A DNA stretch of 64,000 nt from Solwaraspora sp. WMMA2065 (GTDB taxonomy: Bacteria > Actinomycetota > Actinomycetes > Mycobacteriales > Micromonosporaceae): assembly GCF_030345075.1 (NCBI RefSeq), contig NZ_CP128361.1:3100001-3164000 (forward strand), given 5' to 3'. Every line of letters starts with the position of its first letter. Within the stretch, counting starts at the first letter, position 1. Shown one piece after another: positions 9,067 through 18,308 of this stretch. Below the pieces are notes generated by a model. It made no database searches, had not been told where the DNA came from, and worked only from the letters and a program-made list of their open reading frames with translations. The translations under genes and the position numbers were made by a program.

Positions 9067-10325
9067 GCCCGACCGACCCGTCGCCCGGCGGCCTGGCCCG
9101 CCGGCTGGGCACCGGCGACGCGGTGGTCGTCGGTCTCGGCGCGATGATCGGCGCCGGGGTGTTCGCCGCGTTCGCCCCGGCGGCGGCGGCCGCCGGCGGC
9201 TGGCTGCTCGCCGCGCTCGGCGTCGCCGCCGTGGTGGCCTACTGCAACGCGATGTCGTCAGCGCGGCTGGCCGCCCGTTACCCGGAGTCCGGCGGCACCT
9301 ACGTGTACGGCCGACGCCGGCTCGGCGATTTCTGGGGCCACCTCGCCGGCTGGGGGTTCGTGGTCGGCAAGACCGCCTCGTGCGCGGCGATGGCGCTCAC
9401 CGTCGGCAGCTACCTGGCCCCGGGGTACGCCCGGCCGGTCGCCGTCGCGGCGGTGGTCGCGCTCACCGCGCTGAACCTGTTCGGCGTGCACCGGTCGGCC
9501 CTGGCCACCCGGATCATCGTCGGTGTCGTGCTGGTGGTGCTGGCGGCGGTGGTCGTGGCCGGGCTGATCGGCGGCACCGGGCCGGTCGTCGGCGGGGCAG
9601 GCGGCGTACCCGTCGACGGCTGGGGGGTGCTGCAGGGCGCCGGGCTGCTCTTCTTCGCCTTCGCCGGCTACGCCCGGATCGCCACCCTCGGCGAGGAGGT
9701 CCGCGACCCGCGGCGCACCATCCCGCGGGCGATCCCGATCGCACTGGGCATCACCCTGGCGGTCTACGCGCTGGCTGCGGTCGCGGCGCTGCGGGCCCTT
9801 GGCCCGGCCGGGCTGGCCGACGCGCCGGCACCGCTGGCCGCCGCCGTGTCGCAGGCCGGTGCCGGCTGGTTGACCCCGGTGGTACGCGTCGGCGCGGCCA
9901 CGGCGGCGCTCGGGGCGCTGCTGGCATTGATCCTCGGGGTGTCCCGGACCGTGTTCGCGATGTCCCGGGGCCGGCATCTGCCGGCCGGGCTGGACGCCGT
10001 ACATCCGCGCCGTCAGGTGCCGCACCGGGCGGAGATCGCGGTCGGGGTCGCGGTGGTCGCCCTGGTCTGCGTCGCCGACCTGCGCGAGGCGATCGGCTTC
10101 TCGTCGTTCGGGGTACTAATCTACTACGCGGTGGCCAACGCCGCCGCGTTGACCCTGCGCCGCGACGAGGGCGCGCTGCCGAAGGCCGTACCGGTCGTCG
10201 GGATCGCCGGCTGCCTGCTGCTGGCCGCCACCCTGCCCGGCACGGCAGTGCTCACCGGGCTGATGGTGTTCGCTGTCGGCGTCGGCGTCTGGTGGGCCGG
10301 CCGCAGCGTCCGGTCCCACCGCTGA
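9063..10325 (+). CDS. APC-family amino acid/amine permease
   Basis: A 420-residue hydrophobic protein with about 12 predicted membrane helices. It begins with the APC signature GDAVVVGLGAMIGAGVFAAF (residues about 14-33) and has a glycine-rich helix 1 break and FAFAGYARIATLGEEVRDPRR in the helix 6/loop 6-7 region. This places it in the amino acid-polyamine-organocation superfamily. The substrate is not determinable. The GTG start lies inside the 3' end of the SURF1 gene (GTGA overlap). A 20-bp tandem repeat and the terminator of the arabinose operon follow downstream. Confidence 0.88.
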   Translation: MSPTDPSPGGLARRLGTGDAVVVGLGAMIGAGVFAAFAPAAAAAGGWLLAALGVAAVVAYCNAMSSARLAARYPESGGTYVYGRRRLGDFWGHLAGWGFVVGKTASCAAMALTVGSYLAPGYARPVAVAAVVALTALNLFGVHRSALATRIIVGVVLVVLAAVVVAGLIGGTGPVVGGAGGVPVDGWGVLQGAGLLFFAFAGYARIATLGEEVRDPRRTIPRAIPIALGITLAVYALAAVAALRALGPAGLADAPAPLAAAVSQAGAGWLTPVVRVGAATAALGALLALILGVSRTVFAMSRGRHLPAGLDAVHPRRQVPHRAEIAVGVAVVALVCVADLREAIGFSSFGVLIYYAVANAAALTLRRDEGALPKAVPVVGIAGCLLLAATLPGTAVLTGLMVFAVGVGVWWAGRSVRSHR

Positions 10326-10403
10326 GCCGTCCGGCCGCCCGCTGAGCCTTGCCCGGCGGCGAGGGAACCCACCTGGATGTCCTGGAGCCGATTTCACGAC
10401 GTT

Positions 10404-10443
10404 GACGGTCCCTCGACGGCCAGGACGGTCCCTCGACGGCCAG
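10404..10443. repeat. Perfect 20-bp tandem duplication
   Basis: Two identical 20-base units (10404-10423 and 10424-10443, each beginning GACGGTCCCTCGACGG) stand head to tail in the gap between the permease and araA stops, just before the large hairpin at 10451-10507. No coding role is seen. Confidence 0.85.
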
Positions 10444-10450
10444 GACCGTG

Positions 10451-10507
10451 GACCTGCTGGTCCCGCTGCCCGGGGCGCCAGCACCCGGGCAGCAGGACCA
10501 GCAGGTC
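10451..10507. terminator. Strong 24-bp hairpin ending the arabinose operon
   Basis: Arms at 10451-10474 and 10484-10507 are complementary with a single mismatch over 24 bp, around a 9-base loop (GCGCCAGCA). The right arm runs into the TGA stop of araA (10508-10506). The hairpin therefore starts inside the stop codon of that minus-strand gene and can end transcription from both sides. It is by far the longest stem in this region. Confidence 0.8.
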
Positions 10508-12002
10508 AGAAGCCGCGGGCGAGCCGATGGTACGCCTGGCTCCAGCGCAGCTCGGCGGCGAACCGCCGGACCGTCGTGTCGGCGTCGATGACCGCCAGTT
10601 CAGTGCCGGTCATCTCGGCCAGATCGTGCAACTCGTCCACCCCGACGGCCTGGGAGAGGACGGTGTGGTGCGGGCCGCCGGCGGTCAGCCACGCCTCGGC
10701 CGACGTCGGCAGGTCCGGCTCGGGGCGCCACACCGCCCGGGCCACCGGCAACTTCGGCAACGGCTGTGCCGGCGGCACGACCTCTATCTCGTTGGCCACC
10801 AGGCGGAACCGTTCGCCCAGGTCGACCATGCCGAGCACGACGGCCCGGCCGGGTGCGGCGTCGAAGACCAACCGGACCGGGTCCTCCCGGCCGCCGATGC
10901 TCAGCGGGTGAATCTCACACGACGGGGTGTCGGCGGCGATGCTCGGGCAGACCTCCAGCATGTGCGCGCCGAGGATGAGCTCCTGACCAAGGGTCAGGTC
11001 GTACGTGTAGTCCTCCATGAACGACGTACCACCGGAGGTGCCGACGGACATCGCCTTGAGGGTGCGCACCAGTACGGCGGTCTTCCAGTCGCCTTCACCG
11101 CCGAAGCCGTAGCCGTCGGCCATCAGCCGCTGCACCGCCAGACCGGGCAGCTGCCGCAGCCCGCCCAGGTCCTCGAAGTTGGTGGTAAAGGCCCGGAAGC
11201 CGCCCTCGGTCAGGAAGCCGCGCAGGCCCAGCTCGATGCGTGCGGCGTAGCGCAGCGAGTCGTGCCGGTCGCCGCCGGCCCGCAGCGCCGGGTCCACCCG
11301 GTAGCGCTGCTCGTACTCGTCGACGAGAACCTTGACGTCGGTGTCGAGCACGGCGTCGACCGCCTCGACGAGTTCGTTCACCCCGTACGTGTTGACCGAG
11401 ACTCCGAACCGGACCTGCGCCTCCACCTTGTCGCCTTCGGTGACCGCGACGTTGCGCATGTTGTCGCCGAACCGGGCCAGCTTCAGTGAGCGCAGCTCGG
11501 TGTGGCCGATCGCGGCCCGCGCCCAGCCGGCGATCCGGCCGACGACCCGGGGGTCGCTGACGTGGCCGGCGACGGTCTTGCGGGCCACCCCGAGCCGGGT
11601 CTGCACGTAGCCGAACTCGCGGTCGCCGTGCGCGGCCTGGTTCAGGTTCATGAAATCCATGTCGATCTCGGCCCACGGCAGCGTCACGTTCGCCTGGGTG
11701 TGCAGGTGCAGCAGCGGCTTGCGCAGCGCGTCCAGGCCGGAGATCCACATCTTCGCCGGGGAGAACGTGTGCATCCAGGCGACCACCCCGACCACGCCGG
11801 GTTCGGCGTTGGCGGCAAGGCAGACCCGCAGGATCTCCTCCGGGCTGGTCAGCACCGGCTTCCAGACGATCTTGACCGGCAGCCCGTCGGCGGCGTCCAA
11901 CCGCCGGGCGATCTCCTGGGACTGCTCGGCCACCTGCTGCAACGTCTCCGGACCGTACAGCCCCTGGCTGCCGGTCAGGAACCACACCTGCGCCGACCGC
12001 AT
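10506..12002 (-). CDS. araA: L-arabinose isomerase
   Basis: A 498-residue enzyme that converts L-arabinose to L-ribulose, the first catabolic step; the family length is about 500. Clear landmarks are [16 protein letters not shown] at the N terminus, [12 protein letters not shown], and the metal-site stretches TTNFEDL and [16 protein letters not shown] 12002 is chosen because GGAGG sits 5 bases before it; an in-frame ATG at 12014 and a longer frame to 12053 lack a better site. It is the last gene of the operon, after araB and araD, with a large terminator overlapping its stop. Confidence 0.95.
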   Translation of the reverse strand: MRSAQVWFLTGSQGLYGPETLQQVAEQSQEIARRLDAADGLPVKIVWKPVLTSPEEILRVCLAANAEPGVVGVVAWMHTFSPAKMWISGLDALRKPLLHLHTQANVTLPWAEIDMDFMNLNQAAHGDREFGYVQTRLGVARKTVAGHVSDPRVVGRIAGWARAAIGHTELRSLKLARFGDNMRNVAVTEGDKVEAQVRFGVSVNTYGVNELVEAVDAVLDTDVKVLVDEYEQRYRVDPALRAGGDRHDSLRYAARIELGLRGFLTEGGFRAFTTNFEDLGGLRQLPGLAVQRLMADGYGFGGEGDWKTAVLVRTLKAMSVGTSGGTSFMEDYTYDLTLGQELILGAHMLEVCPSIAADTPSCEIHPLSIGGREDPVRLVFDAAPGRAVVLGMVDLGERFRLVANEIEVVPPAQPLPKLPVARAVWRPEPDLPTSAEAWLTAGGPHHTVLSQAVGVDELHDLAEMTGTELAVIDADTTVRRFAAELRWSQAYHRLARGF

Positions 12003-12078
12003 CGATGCCTCCATCACCACGGATCCCCCCTGTGCCCCACTTCTCGGTCCCATCTGGACAATCTCTGCCGGCCGCGGT

Positions 12079-12771
12079 TCACCGCTGGCCGTACACGTTC
12101 TGGTAACGCTCGTACAGCGCGTCGACCGCTGCCTGCGGCAGCGGCTCGACCGGACCGAGCTGGCGGGCCAGGTGGATGGTGCGGGCCACGTCCTCGCACA
12201 TCACCGCCGCCTTCACCGCCGCCTTCGCGGTCGCCCCGATGGTGAACGGGCCGTGCTGGCGCATCAGCACCGCCGGTGACCGGTGTCCGGTGAGCGTCGC
12301 GACGATACCCCGGCCGATCGCGTCGGAGCCGATCAACGCGAACGGCCCGACCGGGATCTCGCCGCCGAACTCGTCGGCCATCGCGGTCACCGCGCACGGG
12401 ATCGGTTCGCCGCGCGCCGCCCAGGCGGTGGCGTACGGGCTGTGCGTGTGCACCACCCCGCCGACGGACGGCATGTGCCGGTAGACGTACGCGTGCGCCT
12501 CGGTGTCGCTCGACGGCGCGTAGTCGCCCTCGACCAGCGCGCCGTCCAGATCGGTGACGACCATGTGCGCCGGGGTGAGCTCGTCGTAGCTGACCCCGGA
12601 CGGCTTGATCACCAGCAGGTCGGCGCCGGGCACCCGGGCCGAGACGTTGCCGCTGGTCCAGGTGACCAACCCCCAGCGGGTCAGGTGCTCGTGCAGCCGG
12701 CACACCTCGGCACGCAGTCGGGTGATCTCGGCGGCGAGTTCGGCGGAGTGGATGGCGGTTGTCGTCGTCAT
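12079..12771 (-). CDS. araD: L-ribulose-5-phosphate 4-epimerase
   Basis: A 230-residue class II aldolase-fold enzyme that epimerises L-ribulose 5-phosphate to D-xylulose 5-phosphate. Zinc-binding histidines appear in the AHAYVYRH and [16 protein letters not shown] stretches. WTSGNVSAR and HGPFTIG are also typical. Length matches the family (about 231). Its ATG overlaps the araB stop by one base (TAATG), showing coupling. araD is followed by a 76-bp gap before araA. Confidence 0.95.
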   Translation of the reverse strand: MTTTTAIHSAELAAEITRLRAEVCRLHEHLTRWGLVTWTSGNVSARVPGADLLVIKPSGVSYDELTPAHMVVTDLDGALVEGDYAPSSDTEAHAYVYRHMPSVGGVVHTHSPYATAWAARGEPIPCAVTAMADEFGGEIPVGPFALIGSDAIGRGIVATLTGHRSPAVLMRQHGPFTIGATAKAAVKAAVMCEDVARTIHLARQLGPVEPLPQAAVDALYERYQNVYGQR

Positions 12772-14453
12772 TACGCGGAAGCCTCCCGGTCGGAGCGGGC
12801 GAGCGCGGCGTTGCGGATGTCCCGCAGCCGGTGCATCGCCTTGTCGGCACCGGCGCCGAAGTGGTCGTGCAGCAGCTGGTACTCGGCGTACAGCCGGTCG
12901 TAGCCGGCGGCGGCGTCGGGGTCGGGGCGGTAGACGGCGGTCTCCACCGCGCCCATCACCCCTGCCGCGGTGACCACGTCCGGGTAGGCCCCGGCGGCGA
13001 CCGCCGCGTGGATCGCCGAACCGAGCGCCGGTGCCTGGTCGGAGCTGGCCACGCTGACCGGCCGGCGCAGCACGTCGGCGTAGATCTGCATGATCAGCTT
13101 GTTTCGTTTCAGCCCGCCGGCGACGACGAACTCGGTCACCGGCAGCCCGGCCCGTTCGAACGTCTCCACAATGGTGCGGGTGCCGAACGCGGTCGCCTCG
13201 ATCAGCGCCCGGTAGATCTCGTCCGGTCGGGTGGCCAGGGTCAGCCCGACGATCAGCCCGGACAGGTGATGGTCGACCAGGACCGACCGGTTGCCGCTGT
13301 GCCAGTCCAGGGCGACCAGCCCGTGCCCGCCGACCGGCTGCTCGGCGGCCTGCCGGGTGAGCAGCTCGTGCACGCTGAGTCCGAGGCGCGCGGCCTCGTC
13401 GTGCACCGCCGGCGGTACGCCGTTGTCGACGAACCAGGCGAAGATGTCACCGACGCCGGACTGGCCGGCCTCGTAGCCGTACGCCCCGGCGGTGATGCCG
13501 CCGTCGACGACGCCGCAGATGCCGGGGACCTCGACCAGGTCGGTGCCGTTCATCACGTGGCAGGTGGAGGTGCCCATCACGGCGAGCAGTTGCCCCGGCG
13601 CGACCGCGCCGGCCGCCGGCGGGGTGACGTGCGCGTCGACGTTGCCGACGGCGACCGCGATGCCGGCCGGCAGCCCGGTCCAGCCGGCGGCCTCGGTGGT
13701 CAGCCCGCCGGCCCGGGCGCCCAGCGGCAGGATCGGATGCTCCAGCCGGGTGGCCGCGAAGTCGGCGAAGTCGGGGTGCAGCGCGGCCAGGTACGCCGGG
13801 TCCGGGTACCGGCCGTCCTGGTAGATACCCTTGTAGCCGGCGGTGCAGGCGTTACGGGTCTCGGCGCCGCACAGCTGCCAGACGATCCAGTCGGCGGCCT
13901 CGATCCACCGCTCGGTACGGGAGTAGACCTCCGGATCCTCCTCCAGCAGCTGCAACGCCTTGGCGAACTGCCACTCGGCGGAGATCTTTCCGCCGTACCG
14001 ACCGATCCACGGCTCGCCGCGCTGGTGGGCCAGGGCGTTGATCCGGTCGGCCTGTGGCTGCGCCGAGTGGTGCTTCCACAGCTTCGGCCAGGCGTGCGGC
14101 CGGTCGGCCAGCTCGGGCAGCTGGCACAGCGGGGTGCCGTCGGCCAGGGTCGGCAGCACGGTGCACGCGGTGAAGTCGGTGGCGATGCCGATCACCTGTG
14201 CCGGGTCCACGCCGGCGTCGGCGAGCGCCGCCGGTACGGCGTGGCGGAGCACGTCCCGGTAGTCCTCCGGGTCCTGCAGGGCCCAGTCCGGCGGCAGCGG
14301 TTTGCCGCTTGACGGCAGTGTCCGGTCGATGACGGCGTTGCGGTACTCGTGCACCGCCGAGCCGGCTTCGGCGCCGTCGGCGACCCGGACCACGACGGCC
14401 CGCCCGGACAGGGTGCCGAAGTCGATGCCGATGGTGTACTGGTCGGTGTTCAC
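12771..14453 (-). CDS. araB: Ribulokinase
   Basis: A 560-residue FGGY-family kinase that phosphorylates L-ribulose. The N terminus IGIDFGTLSGRAVVV is the phosphate-1 motif. HKxSA-type metal and substrate regions are replaced by the ribulokinase pattern KLWKHHSAQPQADR. GTSTCHVMNG and FVVAGGLKRNKLIMQIYAD make up the C-terminal ATPase lobe. The start is a GTG with GGGAGA upstream. It lies 43 bp after the last permease gene and overlaps araD by one base, so the catabolic genes sit at the 3' end of the transporter operon. Confidence 0.95.
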   Translation of the reverse strand: MNTDQYTIGIDFGTLSGRAVVVRVADGAEAGSAVHEYRNAVIDRTLPSSGKPLPPDWALQDPEDYRDVLRHAVPAALADAGVDPAQVIGIATDFTACTVLPTLADGTPLCQLPELADRPHAWPKLWKHHSAQPQADRINALAHQRGEPWIGRYGGKISAEWQFAKALQLLEEDPEVYSRTERWIEAADWIVWQLCGAETRNACTAGYKGIYQDGRYPDPAYLAALHPDFADFAATRLEHPILPLGARAGGLTTEAAGWTGLPAGIAVAVGNVDAHVTPPAAGAVAPGQLLAVMGTSTCHVMNGTDLVEVPGICGVVDGGITAGAYGYEAGQSGVGDIFAWFVDNGVPPAVHDEAARLGLSVHELLTRQAAEQPVGGHGLVALDWHSGNRSVLVDHHLSGLIVGLTLATRPDEIYRALIEATAFGTRTIVETFERAGLPVTEFVVAGGLKRNKLIMQIYADVLRRPVSVASSDQAPALGSAIHAAVAAGAYPDVVTAAGVMGAVETAVYRPDPDAAAGYDRLYAEYQLLHDHFGAGADKAMHRLRDIRNAALARSDREASA

Positions 14454-14496
14454 CCGTTCTCCCTGTGGTGGATTCCTGCCTGGCCACTATGGTGAG

Positions 14497-15519
14497 TCAT
14501 CCGCGCCGCCGGGTGACCAGGCGTTGCAGGATGATGAAGGCGAACAGCAGCGCGCCGATGACGATCTTCGTCCACCAGGAACTCAGATCCGCCTGGAAGG
14601 CGATGATCGTCTGGATGAGACCGAGCACGCCCACCCCGAGCACCGTACCCAGCAGGTACCCCGATCCGCCGGTCAGCAGCGTGCCGCCGATCACCACCGC
14701 GGCGATCGCGTCGAGTTCCATTCCCTGGGCGTGCAGGCTGTAGCCGGAGAGCATGTAGAAGCTGAGCAGCACGCCGCCGAGCGCCGCGCAGAACCCGCTG
14801 ATGGTGTAGACGGCGATCCGGGTACGCCCGACCGGCAGGCCCATCAGCAACGCCGACTGGGGGTTGCCGCCGATGGCGTACACCTTGCGACCGAACGGCG
14901 TATACGCCAGCACGAAGGCGGCGATCAGTACGACGACGAGCGCGATGACCACGCTGATCGAGATGAAGTAGCCGTCGCCGAAGCGGATCCGGTGTTGCGC
15001 CGCCGCGGTCCAGAACACGTCGGTGATCGGGATCGAGTCGCTGGTGATCAGGTGGCAGAGTCCACGGGCGAAGAACATCCCGGCGAGGGTCACGATGAAC
15101 GGCTGGATGTCGAAGAAGTGGATGATCAGACCCATCAGCAGGCCGAGCGTGGTGCCGACGAGCAGGACCAGCGGCAGCACCACACCGGCCGGCCAGCCCG
15201 CACGCAGCAGTACGGCGGCGCAGACGGTGGTCAGGGCGACCACCGCGCCGACCGACAGGTCGATGCCGCCGGTGAGGATCACGAAGGTCATCCCGACCGC
15301 GACGACCAGCAGGAAGGCGTTGTCGACGAAGACGTTCAGCAGGATCTGCGGCTGCGCGAACCCGGTGTAGTTGAGCGCGCCGAGGCCGTACATGGTGGCG
15401 AGCAGGGTGAGCGTGGCGAGCACCGGCAGGTGCCGTTGCTGCGGCAGGTACCGCCGAGGGCGGACGGTCGGCGTCGGCGCGGTGGCCGTCGCCTGCCGGG
15501 GGTCGCTGACGTCGATCAT
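14497..15519 (-). CDS. Sugar ABC transporter permease (YjfF-like)
   Basis: A 340-residue integral membrane protein of the ribose/xylose/arabinose branch of ABC permeases, with about 9-10 helices. The family core is seen as GMTFVILTGGIDLSVGAVVA (residues about 82-101), the coupling stretch NPQSALLMGLPV and the C-terminal AAVVIGGTLLTGGSGYLLGT. It forms a heterodimeric channel with the permease encoded just upstream. The ATG at 15519 overlaps that gene's stop (ATGA), which sets the start; the longer open frame upstream is a shadow. Confidence 0.92.
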   Translation of the reverse strand: MIDVSDPRQATATAPTPTVRPRRYLPQQRHLPVLATLTLLATMYGLGALNYTGFAQPQILLNVFVDNAFLLVVAVGMTFVILTGGIDLSVGAVVALTTVCAAVLLRAGWPAGVVLPLVLLVGTTLGLLMGLIIHFFDIQPFIVTLAGMFFARGLCHLITSDSIPITDVFWTAAAQHRIRFGDGYFISISVVIALVVVLIAAFVLAYTPFGRKVYAIGGNPQSALLMGLPVGRTRIAVYTISGFCAALGGVLLSFYMLSGYSLHAQGMELDAIAAVVIGGTLLTGGSGYLLGTVLGVGVLGLIQTIIAFQADLSSWWTKIVIGALLFAFIILQRLVTRRRG

Positions 15520-16649
15520 GCCCGTACCTCCGCCTCTGCCGGCGCCGCCGGGCCGGTCTGCTGGGGCAGCCCGCCACCGGCGCCGTCCGGTCGCTTCCCG
15601 GGCGGCGCCCCGGGCGGGCGGGCGGGGCCGCCCCGGCGGGTGATCCCGGCCAGTCGGGCGCGGAACGCCGACGACTGGGCCAGGCACAGCACGATGACCA
15701 CGACCGCCTTGAACAGCAGGTTCGCCTGGCTGGGGATGCCGATGGTGTAGATGGTGATGTCCAGCGCCTTGATGATCACCGCGCCGAGGACGCTGCCGGC
15801 GAGGGAGAACCGGCCACCGGTGAGCGCGGTACCGCCGATGACGACGGCGAGGATCGCGTCGAGTTCGATCAGGTTGCCGGCGTTGTTGCCGTCGGCGCTG
15901 GAGACGTTGGAGCTGAAGATGAGCCCGGCGATGCCGGCGCACAGTCCGGCGAAGACGTACGCCAGGATGACGAGTTGCCGGGCGCGGATGCCGGCCAGCC
16001 GGCTGGCGGTCGGGTTGCCGCCGACCGACTCGACCAGCATGCCGAGCGCGCTGCGCCGGATCAGCAGCGCCGCTGCGGTGACCACCGCGACGACGATGAG
16101 CACCGACACCGGCAGGGTGAACGCGTAGCCGGCACCGATCACCTTGTACGGTGCCGAGTTGACGTTGATGATCTGCCCGTCGGTGATCAACTGGGCCAGC
16201 CCTCGGCCGGCCACCATCAGGATCAGCGTGGCGATGATCGGCTGGATGCCGATCGCGGCGACCAGGGTGCCGTTCCAGAGGCCGAGCAGCACCGACAGCC
16301 CGAGCGCCAGGGCGACGGCGAACAGTACGCCGGTAACGCTGTTCTGGTCGGCCAGACCACTGATGTGCAGGCAGGCGAGCGCGCCGGAGATGGCCATCAC
16401 CGAGCCGACGGACAGGTCGATGCCGCCGGTGGCGATGACCACGGTCATCCCGACGGCGACCAGGACCAGTGGGGTGCTGGCCCGCAGGATGTCGATCAGC
16501 GACCCGTACAGATGTCCGTCACGAACCGTGACGGAAAAGAAGCTCGGAGTGAAGAACAGGTTGCTGACCAGCAGCACCACCAGGATCAGCACCGGCCAGA
16601 ACAGCCGCTGCCGGACCAGGCCGGTCAGTCGTCGGTGCGTGTCGCTCAT
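15516..16649 (-). CDS. Sugar ABC transporter permease (YtfT-like)
   Basis: A 377-residue permease of the same family as its downstream partner. [20 protein letters not shown] marks the conserved helix pair and AVVIGGTALTGGRFSLAGSVLGA the C-terminal helices. A 60-residue Pro/Gly/Ala-rich tail extends beyond the last helix. The start at ATG 16649 overlaps the ATPase stop by 4 bases (ATGA). Having two different permeases plus one ATPase and one binding protein matches the YtfQRT-YjfF layout; here the adjoining ara genes point to arabinose or its furanose form. Confidence 0.92.
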   Translation of the reverse strand: MSDTHRRLTGLVRQRLFWPVLILVVLLVSNLFFTPSFFSVTVRDGHLYGSLIDILRASTPLVLVAVGMTVVIATGGIDLSVGSVMAISGALACLHISGLADQNSVTGVLFAVALALGLSVLLGLWNGTLVAAIGIQPIIATLILMVAGRGLAQLITDGQIINVNSAPYKVIGAGYAFTLPVSVLIVVAVVTAAALLIRRSALGMLVESVGGNPTASRLAGIRARQLVILAYVFAGLCAGIAGLIFSSNVSSADGNNAGNLIELDAILAVVIGGTALTGGRFSLAGSVLGAVIIKALDITIYTIGIPSQANLLFKAVVVIVLCLAQSSAFRARLAGITRRGGPARPPGAPPGKRPDGAGGGLPQQTGPAAPAEAEVRA

Positions 16650-18172
16650 GCTGCCGCCTCCCCGGCGATGGTCCGCATGATCCGGTCCACGTCGACGCCC
16701 GCACCGTTGGCGAGCTGGTCGATCATCTGCCGGTCCCGCAGTACCGCGATCTTGTGGCTGAGCCGGAGGACCTCCTCCAGCTCGGCGCTGATGAACAGCA
16801 CCGCCATGCCGCCGCCGGCCAGCTCGACCACCAGGCGCTGGATCTCCGCCTTGGCGCCGACGTCGATCCCCCGGGTCGGTTCGTCGACGATGAGCAGCTT
16901 GGGCTCGGTGATCAGCCACCGGGCCAGCAGCACCTTCTGCTGGTTGCCGCCGGACAGGTTACGGATCGGCAGCTCCGGGTCGGCCGGGCGGATCTGCAGC
17001 GCGGCGATGTACTTGGCGACCAGCTCGTCCTGGCGGCGACGCGGGATCGGTCGGGCCCACCCCCGGGCGGCCTGCATGGCGAGGACCAGATTCTCCCGTA
17101 CGGTCAGGTCCTCGACCACGCCCTCGGCCCGGCGGTTCTCCGAGCAGAACGCGATGCCGTTGGCCATCCCGGTCCGCGGGCCGCGCAGCGCGATCGGTCT
17201 GCCGGCGATGCTCAGCCGACCCCGCTCCGCACGGTCGGCGCCGAACAGCAGCCGGGCCGCCTCGGTACGCCCCGATCCGAGCAGCCCGGCGAAGCCGACC
17301 ACCTCGCCGGCGTGGATGGTCAGGTCGAACGGGGCGACCGCCCCGGACCGGCCGAGTCCGGTGGCCTCCAGCACCGGCTGACCGCCCTCCAGGGTGGCCA
17401 GGTCCGGCTTGGACTCACCGTCGAGCTGCTCCAGCACGCTGAGGTCCTTGCCGATCATCTTGGCCACCAGCTCCAGCTGGCTCAGCTGCGCGACCGGCCA
17501 CTCACCGATCAACCGGCCGTTGCGCAGCACGGTCATTCGGTCGGCGATCTCGTAGACCTGGTCGAGGAAGTGCGAGACGAACAGGATCGCCACCCCGGAA
17601 TCCTTGAGCTGGCGGATCACCGCGAACAGCTGTTCCACCTCGGAGGCGTCCAGGCTGGAGGTCGGCTCGTCGAGGATGAGCACCTTGGCCGAGATGTCCA
17701 CCGCGCGGGCGATGGCGACCATCTGCTGTACGGCGAGCGAGTGGCTGGCCAGCGGCGCCGTCACGTCGATGTCGAGGTGCAGCCGGTGCAGCAGCTCGGC
17801 CGAGCGGCGCCGCATCGTGGCCCACCTGATCGCGCCGAACCGACGGGGCTCCCGCCCGATGAAGATGTTCTCCGCCACCGACAGGTTGGGGCAGAGGTTC
17901 ACCTCCTGGTAGACGGTGCTGACGCCGGCCTGCTGGGCCTGCAGCGGACCGGCGAACCGGACCTGCCGGCCGGCGAGCCGGATCTCGCCGCGGTCGATCC
18001 CGTAGACCCCGGTGAGAACCTTGATCAGAGTAGACTTGCCGGCGCCGTTCTCGCCCATCAGGGCGTGCACCTCGCCGGGGAACATCCGGAAATCGACGTC
18101 GTCGAGCGCGACGACGCCGGGGAAGGTCTTGCCGATCCCGGTCATCTCCAGGATCGGCGCCGCGTCGGTCAT
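16646..18172 (-). CDS. Sugar ABC transporter ATP-binding protein (two NBDs)
   Basis: A 508-residue protein with two fused nucleotide-binding domains, as in RbsA/AraG/YtfR. The first domain has Walker [10 protein letters not shown] (about 40-48), a degenerate signature region and Walker [13 protein letters not shown]. The second has the atypical GLLGSGRTE P-loop, [15 protein letters not shown] and [14 protein letters not shown]. It powers import by the two permeases encoded downstream. It is separated from the binding-protein gene by 136 bp that hold a strong hairpin (18263-18302). Confidence 0.94.
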   Translation of the reverse strand: MTDAAPILEMTGIGKTFPGVVALDDVDFRMFPGEVHALMGENGAGKSTLIKVLTGVYGIDRGEIRLAGRQVRFAGPLQAQQAGVSTVYQEVNLCPNLSVAENIFIGREPRRFGAIRWATMRRRSAELLHRLHLDIDVTAPLASHSLAVQQMVAIARAVDISAKVLILDEPTSSLDASEVEQLFAVIRQLKDSGVAILFVSHFLDQVYEIADRMTVLRNGRLIGEWPVAQLSQLELVAKMIGKDLSVLEQLDGESKPDLATLEGGQPVLEATGLGRSGAVAPFDLTIHAGEVVGFAGLLGSGRTEAARLLFGADRAERGRLSIAGRPIALRGPRTGMANGIAFCSENRRAEGVVEDLTVRENLVLAMQAARGWARPIPRRRQDELVAKYIAALQIRPADPELPIRNLSGGNQQKVLLARWLITEPKLLIVDEPTRGIDVGAKAEIQRLVVELAGGGMAVLFISAELEEVLRLSHKIAVLRDRQMIDQLANGAGVDVDRIMRTIAGEAAA

Positions 18173-18262
18173 CCGTACCTCTCACTGCTGTCGCTGCGGT
18201 CGGCCACCGCCGGCCCGGTCGGCGCCTGCGAGGGCCGACCGGGCCGGCGGCCGGCGCCTGCC

Positions 18263-18302
18263 CCGTCGTCCCGCCCGGCGCGGTGGCCGGGCGGGACGAC
18301 GG
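18263..18302. terminator. Intra-operon hairpin after the binding-protein gene
   Basis: A perfect 17-bp inverted repeat (18263-18279 and 18286-18302) with a 6-base loop lies 6 bases past the stop of the solute-binding protein gene and upstream of the ATPase gene. Such a partial terminator or mRNA-stabilising stem is typical where the binding protein must be made in excess over the membrane components. Confidence 0.75.
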
Positions 18303-18308
18303 ATCGGC

